This document shows, one piece after another, positions 44,994-56,515 of a stretch of 64,000 nt of DNA (position 1 is the stretch's first letter; every line of letters starts with the position of its first letter). The notes beneath the pieces are model-generated. The model was not told where the DNA came from, ran no database searches, and saw only the letters and a list, made by a program, of their open reading frames with translations. Position numbers and translations under genes: made by a program. Origin of the DNA: Diplolepis rosae (lineage: Eukaryota > Arthropoda > Insecta > Hymenoptera > Diplolepididae); NCBI GenBank assembly GCA_030998225.1, contig JAPYXD010000275.1, positions 2,170,001 to 2,234,000 on the forward strand. The letters run 5' to 3'.

Positions 44994-45110
44994 GTGAGTA
45001 TCCCTACATAACGACGAAGAATTTAAACCTTAATTACTTTTATCCTGTTATATTTTATGATAAGGCATTTGTTGGATACTTTTAATATGAGAAATTCAAT
45101 TTGTTTTTAG

Positions 45111-45215
45111 TTGAATAGGGATATTGAGCTAACGTCTTATATAAGAATAGGTGTCGTGACTACTGGCATCGATGAGACAGATACAAATGGAGTGTTGTTA
45201 GGTTGGAACAAAAAG
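45111..45215 (+). CDS. SPH-2 exon 3 (WG motif region)
   Basis: Thirty-five codons, phase 0 at both ends, acceptor TTTTTAG, donor GTAAAA. It opens LNRDIELTSYIRIGVV and ends NGVLLGWNKK, parallel to HGVLVGWSEK of SPH-1 and HGILVGWQKE of SPH-3. The preceding intron is 117 bp. Confidence 0.75.
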
Positions 45216-45789
45216 GTAAAAATTTACTATCGCATGGAGAAAGATACTCTTCTTATATCAGCGAACACACACGTTGTTATTTCTCAACTTGCTGTTGTTA
45301 TAGTTTCAATTTTTGCATACTGTCGTAATTTATTGCGACCGTGCATTAATTTTAAGGGATTTGATTAAGGGATTAAGGGATCATGTGGATTTAGTTTTCA
45401 CTATGTGTCATTTTGCCGATGTGTGTACAACAAAGTTTTTTGGAGCAGTAAATATGTCGAATTACGTACCAAAATAACACTATTTGCGGGAAGTTTTATT
45501 TTTTTTCAATTCGAAGAAAAGTGCGGATGAAAGTCATCGATTGCTTTCGGAAACTAACAGTGATTATACTCCACCGATTAAAATGTGTGAGTACTGGTTT
45601 AAACGCTTTAAAAATGCTGATTTCGACTCGAAGGACAAAGAACGTCCAGGCCATCCGAAAAAGAACAAAAGTGAGGAATTAGAGATGTTATTCAATTGTA
45701 ACATCCCTACTTTCTCCCTAGTTGCCAGACGCTTCAGTCAGCCACGGTTCGGTAAGAGTGGGGGAGTAGGGGATGCAATAATTACGTAG

Positions 45790-45951
45790 CAGTGATCCCA
45801 GAACGTGGGAGCTGGAGGCCCCCACCATAGACTCCACCAGCTCATGGCTTCTTCCTCGCTCGACTGCCATAGGTTGGTTGAGTGAGGAAGACACAATGAG
45901 CTCGAGACATCTATGGTGGGGGCCGCCAGCTCCCACGTTCTGGGATCACTG
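45790..45951. mobile_element. hAT MITE, 162 bp, perfect target duplication
   Basis: CAGTGATCCCAGAACGTGGG at the left and its exact complement at the right; the palindromic arms extend about 50 bp. The 8-bp target TTACGTAG is duplicated exactly at 45782-45789 and 45952-45959. Non-autonomous; a young or well preserved insertion into the GC-rich insert. Confidence 0.85.
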
Positions 45952-46049
45952 TTACGTAGACTGATTTTAATATTTAATATATATATAAAATTTATTCATA
46001 AAAACTTAAATCTATTTGGAATACAGCGAAATGAAATAAATAATTTAAG

Positions 46050-46150
46050 CGGTATGTATGTGTGAATGTGTGTAAAAAATAACAAAGGTGTGCCGGTGTA
46101 AGTGTGTGAGTTTACTGTGTACGTGTTTGTGTATGTGTGTGTGTGTATTT
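46050..46150. repeat. TG-rich microsatellite
   Basis: Imperfect (TG)n and TGTA-type run of about 100 bp, densest at 46125-46147. Marks the AT to GC composition change within the insert. Confidence 0.7.
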
Positions 46151-47914
46151 GACGTATTTGCGGGGGTGCGTGAGCACAGGCCTAACGGTTCGCTGCTGGT
46201 GGACCGGTTATGCGTTGAACAATTTTACTTTCTGTAAATAAAACATACAAGGTCGTAGGGGTTAAGAATCGGCGATTTACAATATGATTGTCGTAGCCCG
46301 ATTCCCCTCGGGAGGCGCGTTCACCTCGATTTCTCCTGCGGTTGCTCGTTTCGTCGGTCACGGTCAAGTCTCGGTCGTTTAGGGAGGGGCGCCCTGAGCG
46401 GTATCTGAGCGTTGGCGCCCCAACCTCGGTACCTCGGCCATGGCGGTATCAGGAGGGCCGAGGGTACTGGTGGGTCGGTCGGACGGTAATTCCCCAGGTC
46501 GGGCCCGGTCACCGTTATTTGACGGGACCCGGTCCTGGGCGGGGCCTCGGCCATGGCAGGATCCAGAGGGCCGAGGGTACTGGTTTGTCGGTCGGTCGGT
46601 ATGTTTGTCCGGTGAGAACGTTAGGTTCACGTTGCCCCGGTGAGAACCGGGTGAGGCGTGAATCAGGCGTGCCCGATGTCAATTTGCCATTGGTCGGGGG
46701 ACGAGCTGGTTCGCCGATTTGGTGTATGCGGTTCGGATGGGTATGGATGGGTACGGTTAGGTTCGGTAGAGTATGGTAACAGTATCGTCTGCATTGTCCT
46801 GATGCAGCCTGAGCAGCACCCAGTCAGGGGAACCTGACGCTAGGTGCCAGCTCCCACCGAGTGCTGACCATGGGGGAACCCATCGGTCAACGGTCGATGT
46901 GGCTGAACCAGGACAACCGGTGTCGTAGGGTCTCACCCGGAGGTGTCTGTGCGAGGGTCAGTCAGGGGGACCTGACGCTGAGCCCTCCCACATGTCAAAA
47001 ACCGGCCAAGGGGGAACTCATCGGTCGGTGTTCGACGGGGCATCTCTGGGTGAAAGGTGGGTGTCAACCTGTCCAGCCTGAGCAGCACCCAGTCAGGGGA
47101 ACCTGACGCTGGATGCCGGCTCTCACTGAGAGTCGACCATGGGGGAAGCCATCGATCGACGTTTGATGTGGCCGGACCAGGAGGACCGGGGTCGGCGTGG
47201 TCTTGGTGTCGAACTGGCCAGCCTAAGCAGCACCCAGTCAGGGGAACCTGACGCTGGGTGTCAGCTCCCACCGAGAGTTAACCATGGGGGAACCCATCGA
47301 TTGACGCTCGGTCTGGCTTCACCAGGTGTCGCGCTCGGGGTCGGAGATACCCTCCTATGGGGGAACCCATCAGGAGAGGCATCCCCATATGCCGTCCGTC
47401 TAGAGCGCCGCTCCGGTGTGACCCGGATCGTCGCTCCACCCGAACTGCCTGTCTCGGTGTTCCGACCCTCCTGATATACCGTTCGCGAAGGGTGGGGGTA
47501 GCTGCGCACGCGGCTCGGCGGCCGATAGGGGTACTCACGTGAGTCGCGGTGGTGGGAGTACCCTTCCAAACGCCACGGTAGGGGCGCGATGGTGTAGCAT
47601 GCATGTACGGTTCGTTACGAGATAAAGACCCGTGTCAAAGGCAAGATGAACTAGCAGAATCATTGGGAGTTGATCGTTCAATCATTTCTAAACGCTTACA
47701 TTTCGCAGCATGTTAACAATCGGCTAAATGTTGCAAAACCAGTTAAAACCTACTTGGAAACCCTTGAATGGGAAGTCCTAACCTACCCGCCGTATTATCC
47801 AGACATTGCTCCTTCTGATTACCACTTGTTTCAATTGATAACTCATCGCCTGTTTGAGCAACGCTCCACTTCTTATGAAAATACCAAAAAATGGGTCGAT
47901 TCGTGGATACCCTA

Positions 47915-48363
47915 GCGGACTTGGTCAAGTGAACTGTCAGCGAGTTCGCTGACCATTCACTGACCTCGTAATAATATGAAAAAGAAAAGCATAAATAACA
48001 CTTAAATTGTTTCAGTTATTATTTTGCGGTACATTTTAAGTTTGAGGGATCGAAATTAATACAATAATTTAATTTTTTAGCGTTAAAAACTAAAAAAACA
48101 TAATACCTGTCATTGAAGGCAGTGCAATGGCTCAGCATTTGTGGAACGTCTCCACCGTTCGAGATGACCATTGGTATTATGTTTTTTAGTTTTTCAACCG
48201 TAAAAAAAAAATATTGTAGCAACTTCGATACATTCAAAGTCAAAATATACCGCACAATCATAATAGCAACAATTTAAGTGTTTTTATGCTCCTCTTTGTC
48301 ATATTATAACAAGGTTAGTGAATGGTCAGCAAATTTGCTGACCGTTCACTTAACCGGGTCCGC
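47915..48363. mobile_element. TA-flanked palindromic MITE, 449 bp
   Basis: GCGGACTTGGTCAAGTGAAC at the left pairs with GTTCACTTAACCGGGTCCGC at the right, flanked on both sides by TA (47913-47914, 48364-48365). The arms extend through GTGAATGGTCAGC. The core (48096-48189) repeats the AACATAATACCTGTCATTG block of the MITE at 14392-15065. It interrupts the mariner C-terminus. Confidence 0.75.
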
Positions 48364-48682
48364 TAACGTAGCCTCAAAGATCGAGTCGTTTTTCAAATCT
48401 TGTACCCGTATGCTGTCAGGAATGTGGAAAAAAGTAGTGGCTGGCGATGGACAATACTTTAAGTGATCAACTGATATCTCCTTTTTTTAAATAAAGCCGT
48501 AATTTTACAAAAAAATCCCTCAAAATTATTGCACTGTCTCAATAATTGTAGGCAAAACGCTGCATTATCTTATTATTGAACGTTACCAGTCGCTTTATAA
48601 GACTCATGAATTATTGTGAATGATGCTGTGTGGATAGTTTTTCTTTACATCAGATTTGTTGTTGTTGGCTGCATTTATTATA

Positions 48683-49241
48683 CTACTGTGATCAAATTGA
48701 AAGGTGAATTTTAAATTTAAACTTCCCGGGATTTTCGAAACTGAAATTTTTTTTCCATAAGTTGGTAGTACTGTTCGTGACATCTGTGCCAAATTTCACA
48801 TCAAAATATTCATTAGTGTGAAGCTGTTCACAGAAAAAGGCCGGATTTATGGGACAACAACTCTTGGCATGATAATGCACCATCACACACGGCACTGGTT
48901 TTACGCGATCATTTCGTCAAAACTTCAATAAATATCGTTCCGCAACCACCGTATTCACCTGATTTAGCTCCGTGTGACTTCTGGTTGTTCAGCAAACTCA
49001 AGAGACCGCTCCGGGGACACCGTTTTGACTCGATTGAGGAGATAAAAACCGAATCGCTGAAGGCTCTGAAGGCTAGTCCGAAGGAGGACTTTGCCAAGTG
49101 TTTTGATGATTGGAAAATTCGTTGGCATAAGTGTATCGCGGTGGAAGGGGATTATTTCGAATGAGACGAAATAGATTTGGAACAATAAGTGAGGATTTTA
49201 AAAGAAATAATAAAATTCACCTTTCAATTTGATCACAGTAG
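48683..49241 (+). mobile_element. Internally deleted mariner, 559 bp
   Basis: Perfect terminal repeats CTACTGTGATCAAATTGAAA and its complement, about 30 bp long, flanked by TA on both sides (48681-48682, 49242-49243). Well preserved ends suggest a rather young copy. Confidence 0.9.
48850..49164 (+). pseudogene. Mariner transposase C-terminal half
   Basis: An uninterrupted frame reads WHDNAPSHTALVLRDHF, then QPPYSPDLAPCDFWLFSKLK, HRFDSIEEIKTESLKAL and WHKCIAVEGDYFE with a TGA at 49162-49164. The two Asp residues are separated by exactly 34 residues, as in the mariner D34D family. The DNA-binding half and first Asp are deleted. Frame integrity hints the deletion is recent, or that the parent copy was recently active. 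Confidence 0.85.
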
Positions 49242-49243
49242 TA

Positions 49244-50195
49244 CTTTATTTATTGTGTACTTCCCATTACCGAATTCTAGGTAGAGATTAATAAAATGCA
49301 AACAATGGGAACCAACCTGTAATCCAGTATAATAATTGTACTATTATATACTATTGTATAATCGGAAAAAGGGACTAATTACTGAATTTAATTTGTATGA
49401 TAAGTGAGCGGTATATTATGTGAACAAACTCACTGCAATTTTTTTTTTTGCAGTGCCGAACTACTATGTTAGTTCTATATTTGCAGTTAAGAATTGGTAT
49501 CAATTCGTACTAATTTTTTAGAAATGATTGGGGTTTCATGAATCATGGCTCATGTTTCAGGGAAAATATTCTCACAACTCTATTGTTTCCAATTTTGAAA
49601 ATTAAAAATAACATCATCAAATATTTTTATTCAAAAAAAGTTTTTCTTCCTAAAACATTCTTTTAATAACGAGAACAGGCACTAGAAACATTATTTTTGA
49701 AATATATAATAGTAGATTTGTAGAGAATAGTTTAATCGAAAAAATAAGCCACGATTTATAAAAATCCAATCAATTTAAAACGTTTGTTAGAAAGCTATAG
49801 TAATAAAAAATTCTATTACCAAATACATTATTGAAAGTATTATTTTTCGTAGGTTTTAATCTTTATTCATCACAAATGATGTTTTTTCATTCATAAGATA
49901 CGATTGATAATATGTTTTTAAGTCTCAAAATTTTTTCAAAAAACGGTTTTTCCAGAGACATGATTTTTTGGCACAACAATTACCTTAATGTGGTTCATTG
50001 TATGTTTTCTAATTACCTCGTTCTGATTTCATTACTAATTTAGTCTCTGCTATATTACTAGATCAACTACGATGTGACAGTAGTTCTAGAATATAATATT
50101 ATACCAGTACAACGCGATTAATAAATTGTTACAAGTCATATAAATTTTATTCTTCTAAATTAGAAAAATTCTGTATGATTGATATGTTTCAATAG
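49244..50195. other. SPH-2 intron 3, distal part
   Basis: AT-rich with a poly-T run near 49441. No elements or frames recognised. Confidence 0.3.
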
Positions 50196-50282
50196 ACCGG
50201 TCGAAAGAGGAGTTCATTCAGTTTCAAAAATGAAGAAAGATTTTTGTCTCTTAACGGAATTGAAAAACATTGTGATGAGGAC
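50196..50282 (+). CDS. SPH-2 exon 4
   Basis: Twenty-nine codons in phase 0 between the acceptor TTTCAATAG and the donor GTAAGT. It reads TGRKRSSFSFKNEERFLSLN and ends KHCDED, where the Cys aligns with the trypsin Cys just before the GDSGGP loop. Joins in frame to exons 3 and 5, which is the main support. Confidence 0.7.
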
Positions 50283-50348
50283 GTAAGTATTATTTCATCT
50301 ACTTATGTTATTCACAAGAAAGCCAATAACTAACTGTTAATATTGCAG

Positions 50349-50552
50349 TTCCCCGAAGGCAGTATTGCAATAAAGGGTAGGAACATTATAGGTTTTACTT
50401 GTTTGGATGAAGAAAATAATGTCAATGAAAGTAGTATTGTGAAAGGAATAAAAACTATTGATAGAAGGAAAATCGTGTTTTCTAAAATTGTCTACGCAGA
50501 TTTTACGGAAGTTAATTCATTGCTTCGAGAAGGTAAAGATGTATTCATATAA
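50349..50552 (+). CDS. SPH-2 exon 5 (nucleophile-loop region, C-terminus)
   Basis: After ATTGCAG the frame reads FPEGSIAIKGRNIIGFTCLD. Together with the exon 4 end (C-DED) this occupies the C-x-GDSGGPL...G-x-x-x-GI-x-S-x block. The catalytic Ser-containing GDSGG is replaced by DEDFPEG, while the distal Cys (FTC) is kept. It ends REGKDVFI at TAA 50550-50552. Total SPH-2 from exon 2 on is about 222 residues, the usual size of a trypsin domain. Confidence 0.75.
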   Translation, partial: FPEGSIAIKGRNIIGFTCLDEENNVNESSIVKGIKTIDRRKIVFSKIVYADFTEVNSLLREGKDVFI

Positions 50553-51189
50553 TGTTCAGGGAAAGAACTAGATGGGCATATAGCTGGCTTGCCGATCTAT
50601 TTTTTTTCGAAAAGCAGCATTGAAAAAATTATCCATGAAATTTTGCACAGTTCACTGAGAGAAATTCACGTCAGTAATATTAACTGAAAATTTTCGGTAA
50701 ATTCCTATACATTAAGGGCATGTGATACTTACGGAATTAGCAAAGGGCATAGCTGGGTTTACATGTGAAATCGCCCTTAAAACCAAATCAAATTTCGCAT
50801 CAACCATAAGGAAGGGGTTGGGCAAGAGATTATTTTGCCAAATTTTCAGATCATTATCTGCCATTTTAAATGAGTAATGGCGGATTTTACCATTTTCGTT
50901 TTTTTTCTTTTTTTAACTAAACTAATCATAGGAAAATTTTGAAAAAAATCAGGGATGTTTTCATAATAGAAGACACATTTGTAAATTTTTGCAAGGTGTG
51001 GACGGGGGTAAAAGAAAATAAAAACCGTAAAAATACGCATTCTTGCAACGTCTTACCATTAAAGTACATTTTATAATAACAGTAGACAAATGAAAAAAAT
51101 TAATTTATTTGGTAATCTATCTCTAACACGGTTTACTGCTGAAATTTTTGCAAAAATGTTGCAAATATTTTGCTAATTTTTTTTTGCGA
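50553..51189. other. No gene seen
   Basis: AT-rich. A lone CACTGAGAGAAATT at 50658 matches the end motif of the MITE at 8754 without a visible partner end. Confidence 0.3.
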
Positions 51190-51580
51190 AAATCTTGAAT
51201 ATTTTTCGAATGTACAGGTTTTGCCCGTTGAAAATTTAGTCCGTTCAAAAAATTTCCGTTTTATATAAAACTGGTATACAAAAAGTAAAATTGGTTTTCC
51301 TACAAACGTACAGTTATAAACGAAGACAGCAATGATGACTTATTTATAATTGAAAAAAAATGTTATGCTTGAAAAATGTTCAGCCACTTATGGAGTATGG
51401 AGTGCTATGAAAGTACAATTAACCGTTTATATTTGTAAAAACTCTATGCTAAAAAAATATTTTTTTGTAGGAAAACCAATTTTACATTTTGTATAACACT
51501 TTTATTTAAAACGGACAGTTTTTGAACGGACTTAATTTTTTAACGGGCAAAACTTTATAAAAAAATGTAACGAAAATGTA
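51190..51580. repeat. Inverted repeat, about 390 bp
   Basis: Arms near 51215-51305 and 51468-51565 share TTTTGCCCGTT-AAA, TTAGTCCGTTCAAAAA and AAATTGGTTTTCCTACAAA as complements. A decayed MITE is the simplest reading. Confidence 0.55.
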
Positions 51581-52059
51581 AGTATTGCAATGAAAAATAA
51601 CTGCTAAAAATCTTTTGTTATCCAGAAATCCAAGTTAATTACTTATTTAATTTACGAGCTTTTCTTACTATCTGTGCTCATAAAAATTTCAAAAAGTAAA
51701 GTAAATGCAGGACGATTTGAAGGTATTTTCGATGTCTTGTATAGTAAAATGAGTATGTTATTTTTAACAAAGAGAAATTAATTTAACCCGTATGTTCGAA
51801 AATTATTCAAGAATACGAAAAGATATTTTTAGCAGCACTATTTCGACTTGCGAATAACGACAATCAACCATTTGTTCACAATGCATGTAAAAATTTCGAT
51901 TTTCTGCTACAAAAAAGTTATTCACATGAACTTGCTAATTTTCTGAAGTATCACAGGCCCTTGAGATCAACTGCAGTATTCAATTAGTCTAAAGAATTAT
52001 TTCAATTAATTTAACAGAAATCGCCAGTTTAGTTATACTAACTGACTTTTTCAGTTGTT
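51581..52059. other. No gene seen
   Basis: AT-rich, no recognisable frames or repeats. Confidence 0.3.
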
Positions 52060-52365
52060 CTTACATGACAAAAGCATGTTTTCGAGATTTTTTACGCGCA
52101 TTTTCTGAATGTAAAGTTGGTATTTTGTTTCCTGTGGGCACAAAACAGGGGTAGGGAAAAGCCGAGAGAAGCTAAATGGCCACTTTTAAGTACTGTATTT
52201 AGATACAGAAATAATACAGATACAGAAATGATACAGAAAGTGATCATTAACTTCCTCTCGGCTTTTCCCCACTCCCGCTTTGTGCTCACAGTAAATAAAA
52301 CACAAATTTTGCGCCCAGAAAACGCGTGTGAAAAAGCGAGAAAAACATGCTGTTGCTATATAAAA
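52060..52365. mobile_element. Palindrome related to the insert at 12510
   Basis: Outer arms AAAAGCATGTTTTCGAGATT and the complement of AAAAGCGAGAAAAACATGCT; inner arms GGGGTAGGGAAAAGCCGAGA and CTCGGCTTTTCCCCACTCCC. The centre has a short GATACAGAAAT tandem run. The outer arm and the overall layout match the second palindrome at 12510-12722. Confidence 0.6.
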
Positions 52366-53880
52366 TATTTTTTGTCATCCCCACATGAGAATGACGCCAT
52401 TCTAGCACCAATTTTAGTACGCAATGTGCCTGATTCTGGCACCTCTGGAATGATGCGATGAAAAATCAATTCCCGCTTTATTCCATCGCCAAATAATGCG
52501 GGAATTCATAATTATTGCATTAATTATATATGAAGTAGTGCGAGAATCATACTTCCTCTCAGTCTTTCTTTTCAGAACACGCAAACATCCAGATATCGTT
52601 TGTCTGTGTGTCACCCAAATCAGTTCCATCTGTTTAAAAACGACAGCAGTTTGTTTTTTTGTCGATCTGGTACCGAAGTGAATAACATTTGCAGGTTATG
52701 TAATTATCATTTTTGTCGCCTAATTAGATACATTGTATACTAAAATAGGTACTAATAGAATGGTGTCATTCTTATGTGGAAATTACAGAAAATAGTATGT
52801 GTTGCGTGGACGCGATAGTTGATTCCCTAGCGTTCCAGAATTACAGGACGTTATTCAGGTGGCAAAAGTTTAGTATTCTTTACTCTTTCTTTTGGTAAGT
52901 GGCTCGGAATTCCGAGTAAATTAACATTGTTGACTGTAACGCTTTATGGCGTCTGTCACCCACGCTGAGACCACTTCGCCTCTCCCTTGTATTCGCGAGT
53001 GCTCTCTTTTGTAATTATACCGGGTTCATTAATTAACCTTGCTTTTTCTCGCGGTAATAACGGTTTATTTTTTTAAGTAAATTTCTGTTAATTTATTGTT
53101 CTCTCTGATGGTGACGCGCGAAAATAAATTGAATTCGCCATATTGTCGCGTGGTTCGGAAAGCTCCGAGATTTATCTCATTTCATTTATCGATTTTGATA
53201 TGGATATTTTGGCTTTTATCAACCAGTCTTGATTTTTATCGAGTCTTTCTTTATTTAAATAAATTTGTTCAGCCAACCTACTTAATAATTAAATTCTGGC
53301 TTTCATTTATTATTACCCGTCAAACTGTTGTGACTTTGCTTTGACCCCGCCTTGTGATATTATTGTTACTATTGTCCTTGTTCGTGAAAATTTTGTCGCT
53401 CACGGGAGTGGCTGGCGCTCAACAATTTTAAAGTTGATCTTGTATTTTTATAGGTTTAGAACTAAGTAAAATTAGTTGGGTTGAACAGTGATATGAGTTT
53501 CTAGGTTACGGGTAAAACCTGCATCTCACCTTATATATCCTTTCCAGGTTATAATATTCACCGTTCGACTTATTATAATTATCTTTAGAAACCTTACTAA
53601 TCAAAATGTCTTTTTTTCGTACTCTCAAGTTTTCGAATGGAGATACTAATTTTTCTTCTACATGTTTTAAAGACTGTTATGACCATATTGAATTTCGATG
53701 CCATAATATGAATAAGTGTAATAAAACCTTGACTTTCCCCATTTTAAAACAATATTATACTAACCTTTCATCCAATTTTATCATTTACTCTAACGAAAAG
53801 TCTCTCAGTGTGGGGGCGCTGGCTAGATATTTAAGATGCAGTGATCGTGCGTTATAGTCTGCTGATAGCTGGCTGCAAAT
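52366..53880. other. No clear gene; possible retroelement leader
   Basis: AAAATAGTATGTGTTGCG at 52790 matches the palindrome end at 25338. Around 53411 lies TGGCTGGCGCTCAACA, reminiscent of a primer binding site. An 83-codon frame at 53606-53857 opens MSFFRTLKFSNGDTNF. These could be the leader and gag start of a retroelement, but I see no LTR pair and no diagnostic motif. Confidence 0.25.
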
Positions 53881-54079
53881 CAGTGCTCTCAGATTGTGGA
53901 TGGAATTTACCTCCTTCACTCTACCGTTGTATTGAAAAAAACAATTTTTCACGTATGATTTGTAGAAATTTTTGAATTATATTACTATTTTAAGTTGTTC
54001 TTCAATTATATCAATTTCTTTTTTTCAATAAAATGGTAAAATGTATAGGGTAAATTCCACCCACGATCTGAGAGCACTG
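53881..54079. mobile_element. hAT MITE, 199 bp, perfect target duplication
   Basis: CAGTGCTCTCAGATTGTGGA at the left and the complement of CAGTGCTCTCAGATCGTGGG at the right. The 8-bp target CTGCAAAT is duplicated exactly at 53873-53880 and 54080-54087. AT-rich interior, no frame. Confidence 0.85.
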
Positions 54080-54615
54080 CTGCAAATAAACGCGCAGCCT
54101 TAACCAGAGGGAAACAATCATGAATGCTTCAAATGGTGCATCTGATGTGATAAAGTTTCAAAACTTTCATAACTAATTTGGGCAAAGGGTAGGAAGGCTA
54201 GAAGGAACACTTCAAAACTCCTGGTAAAAATGGAGGTCATATCCTTTGACCGTCATGTTTAATTCCATCAATTTCTTATTTGGCTTCACTCTTACCTCGT
54301 AAGGTCCACACGAATTAGTCGTGTAACGAAAATACAGAGTAGTGTGGACTGGGAGAGAATTTTGTTTAAGTGGAACAAACATACCATGGAGACGTGGCCA
54401 AACAAGAAATTTGTTTCAATCAAATAAAGTATTTTCAATTTGAACAAATTTACATTCACGAGATAATACCAGAACCTCTTACAAAAAGGACTTCTACCAT
54501 TTCGTGTAAGATTTAGTATTTTATGGGTCCTTCAGTTAAATTACGATTTAATTTGTACAATAATCGTTTTTTTACCTTTATCTAAAATTTATAGTTTCAA
54601 TTTAATTATATACAG
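54080..54615. other. Upstream region of SPH-3 exon 2
   Basis: AT-rich. No signal-peptide exon recognised. The last 20 bases form the exon 2 acceptor (ATTATATACAG). Confidence 0.3.
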
Positions 54616-54917
54616 GTATCGATGATGATATCGTTCTCACGGATGATGATTACTTTAATTTCGTTGTTTCTTTGTGGAATCCAGAAGAAAATAATTCAGG
54701 AAAATACGAAATATTATGTCTTGGGGCCTTAGTTAAATCAGATTGGATCCTTATCAATACTGATTGTTTCGGAAAAGTGGTCAGTTGCACTTTGGATAAC
54801 ATCGGCATCCTAACTTACAGCATGTTTCGCGACAAACTTGCACCAAAAACAAAAGTTATTGATCATTCCCGCGTAATTCGTAACAAGATTGCAACATCAA
54901 ATTATATGATTCTAGTT
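54616..54917 (+). CDS. SPH-3 exon 2 (trypsin-fold homologue, His region)
   Basis: Acceptor TATACAG and donor GTAAGT enclose 100 codons after a 2-nt completion, the same phases as the other copies. It opens with an acidic segment (IDDDIVLTDDDYFNF), then VVSLWN and ILCLGALVKSDWILINTDC, where the catalytic His block AAH reads NTD. The end reads NYMILV, without the catalytic Asp. The W of SDWIL is shared with true trypsins (SNWVL), so this copy is closest to the ancestral sequence at that spot. Confidence 0.75.
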
Positions 54918-55365
54918 GTAAGTAGTTTTACGCAGCATTAAGGCCATAGATCAACCACATCAGCTGATAAATTGAGTCCCATGCGTATCGATTTTTTCCC
55001 CACATTCAAAATTTTAAGCTGAAATACAGCGGAAAAATTCTCGAAAATAATTAGAAAGTAGGAATGAAAAGTTATGATAAAAGCGTTGAGTGTAAAACGA
55101 GAAAAAATTGTATAATTCCCACAGAAATACCGACACACATAAGCTTGTACGTCACCTGTCAATCCTGTCAATATAGTTTCGTACCTGCAGTGCGTCAGTA
55201 CACATAGGTAGCGCTTCCGAAAATTCTATATTTTTTTTGCAATGTTATCAATTTGATAAAATAATTTTTGCATTTATTCCGATGTTCTGCACCCAAAAAA
55301 CCTGTCTTGGTGCTTTCTTATCAATGTTCTGAAATTCCAGAGCGATATTCCATTTCCTGTGGAAA

Positions 55366-56515
55366 TGGCGTTACAAAAAAATAAAAACTTCTTTGGCCCC
55401 AGAATGTATGGAACAATTGATACCCTATGACTCATTGAATTAATTGTTTCTATACTCATGAAAGTTTTACGCTGATCATGTACAATATCACATTTATTTT
55501 TACGTATTTGCTGCATAGTCGACGACATAGTACACTTTATATGAATGCGAGGGTGTATCAACAATCATCCGCACCTTGCCTGTGGAATTGATCGTTATCA
55601 ATTTAAAAAAAAAACACATCTCTACATAATCGCCTTGTTTTCAATACACTTTATCCACATGTAAACAAGCTTTTTCTTTCAGTCAAAAAATTCAGTTTAT
55701 ATATTTCCCCATATATCTCCTTCTCGAAGCTTCTTCCCGTGACCTACGTTTTGCCCTTCCTGAGAGTAGTACTGCGCAGGCTTCGAATTCTGCACGCCTT
55801 CCTTCGCAAAAAGCACCTGATTTTCAATTGTTTTGATTCATGCTCAATACATGTACTTATCTAAGGTTCGCGTTTTTATTTCTTTCTCAGTTGTAGAACG
55901 ATTACAGTCATTTGACAGTTTGGGAATAGTATCATTTGTTTCCAATAGGTATACCTTCCTGTATTTCAAACGCGGTATAACAGCATCCTACAACTTATCA
56001 GGAAACGATCACAACTGAGAATGAAATAAAAGCGCGAACCTTGGATGAGTACATGTATTGAGCATGAATCAAAACAATTGAAAATCAGATGCTTTTTGCA
56101 AACCAACTCGTGCGGCATTCGAAGCCTGCGCAAAACGTAGGTCATGGGCACAAACTTCGAAGAGATATATGGGGAAATATATAAACTGAATCCTGTGACT
56201 GAAAGAAAAAGCTTGTTTACATGTGGATAAAGTGTATTGAAAACAAGGCGATCATGTAGAGATGTGTTTTTTCTTTTTGAATTGATAACGATCAATTCCA
56301 CAGGCAGGGTACGGATAATTGTTGATACACCCCCGCATTCATATAAAGTGTACTATGTCGTCCACTATGCAGCAAATACGTAAAAATAAATGAGATATTG
56401 TACGTGTTGAACGTCAAACATTCATGAGTATAGAAAAAATTGCTTCAATGAGTCATAGGGTATCAATTGTTCCATAAATTGTAGGGGCCAAAGAAGTTTT
56501 TATTTTTTTAAACTA
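55366..56515. mobile_element. Foldback inside the TTAA element, arms about 530 bp
   Basis: From GGCGTTACAAAAAAATAAAA-type sequence to its counterpart at 56500, two arms of about 530 bp pair closely. They include CATAGGGTATCAATTGTTCC, CACTTTATATGAATGCG and CAGGCTTCGAATTCTGCA-type blocks. The centre is near 55945. The frames on either strand are mirror by-products. Confidence 0.75.

Larger units (their letters stand above)
45697..47618. mobile_element. GC-rich insert (1.9 kb) inside the mariner
   Basis: Begins TGTAACATCC and ends near GGTTCGTTAC, cutting the mariner frame between two codons of its linker. The content is strikingly GC-rich. At 46790-47340 there are about four tandem units of 110-165 bp with CTGAGCAGCACCCAGTCAGG, GGAACCTGACGCT and ACCATGGGGGAACCCATCG. 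At 46420-46600 there are two copies of GGCCGAGGGTACTGGT-type sequence. It could be a very long solo LTR (TG start) or satellite carried by an element. The open frames across it are composition artefacts. Confidence 0.55.
45454..48466 (+). pseudogene. Mariner transposase remnant split by two insertions
   Basis: Starts at ATG 45454 (MSNYVPK, then a stop), followed by HYLREVLFFFNSKKSADES, MCEYWFKRFKNADFDSKD and ERPGHPKK, the helix-turn-helix region and linker. It breaks at about 45696. It resumes at 47621 with CQRQDELAESLGVDRSIISK, and then jumps (deletion) to VAKPVKTYLETLEW and YPDIAPSDYHLF. It breaks again at 47914. The end, CTRMLSGMWKKVVAGDGQYF, lies at 48390-48466 after a palindromic MITE. 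The first catalytic Asp block is missing. Terminal repeats were not resolved. Lies in SPH-2 intron 3. Confidence 0.8.

Noticed and set aside
44703..45011. Methionine-initiated single-exon protein starting at 44703
   Set aside because: The frame starts inside the polypyrimidine and acceptor region and runs past a donor conserved in all three SPH copies; the spliced reading is better supported.
46342..47604. Many overlapping long open frames on both strands in the GC-rich block
   Set aside because: They follow tandem repeats and low stop-codon density from GC content; translations are repetitive and frame-independent.
55274..56301. Mirror-image frames of 96-111 codons on both sides of the foldback
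   Set aside because: They are reverse-complement counterparts created by the inverted arms, with no motifs.
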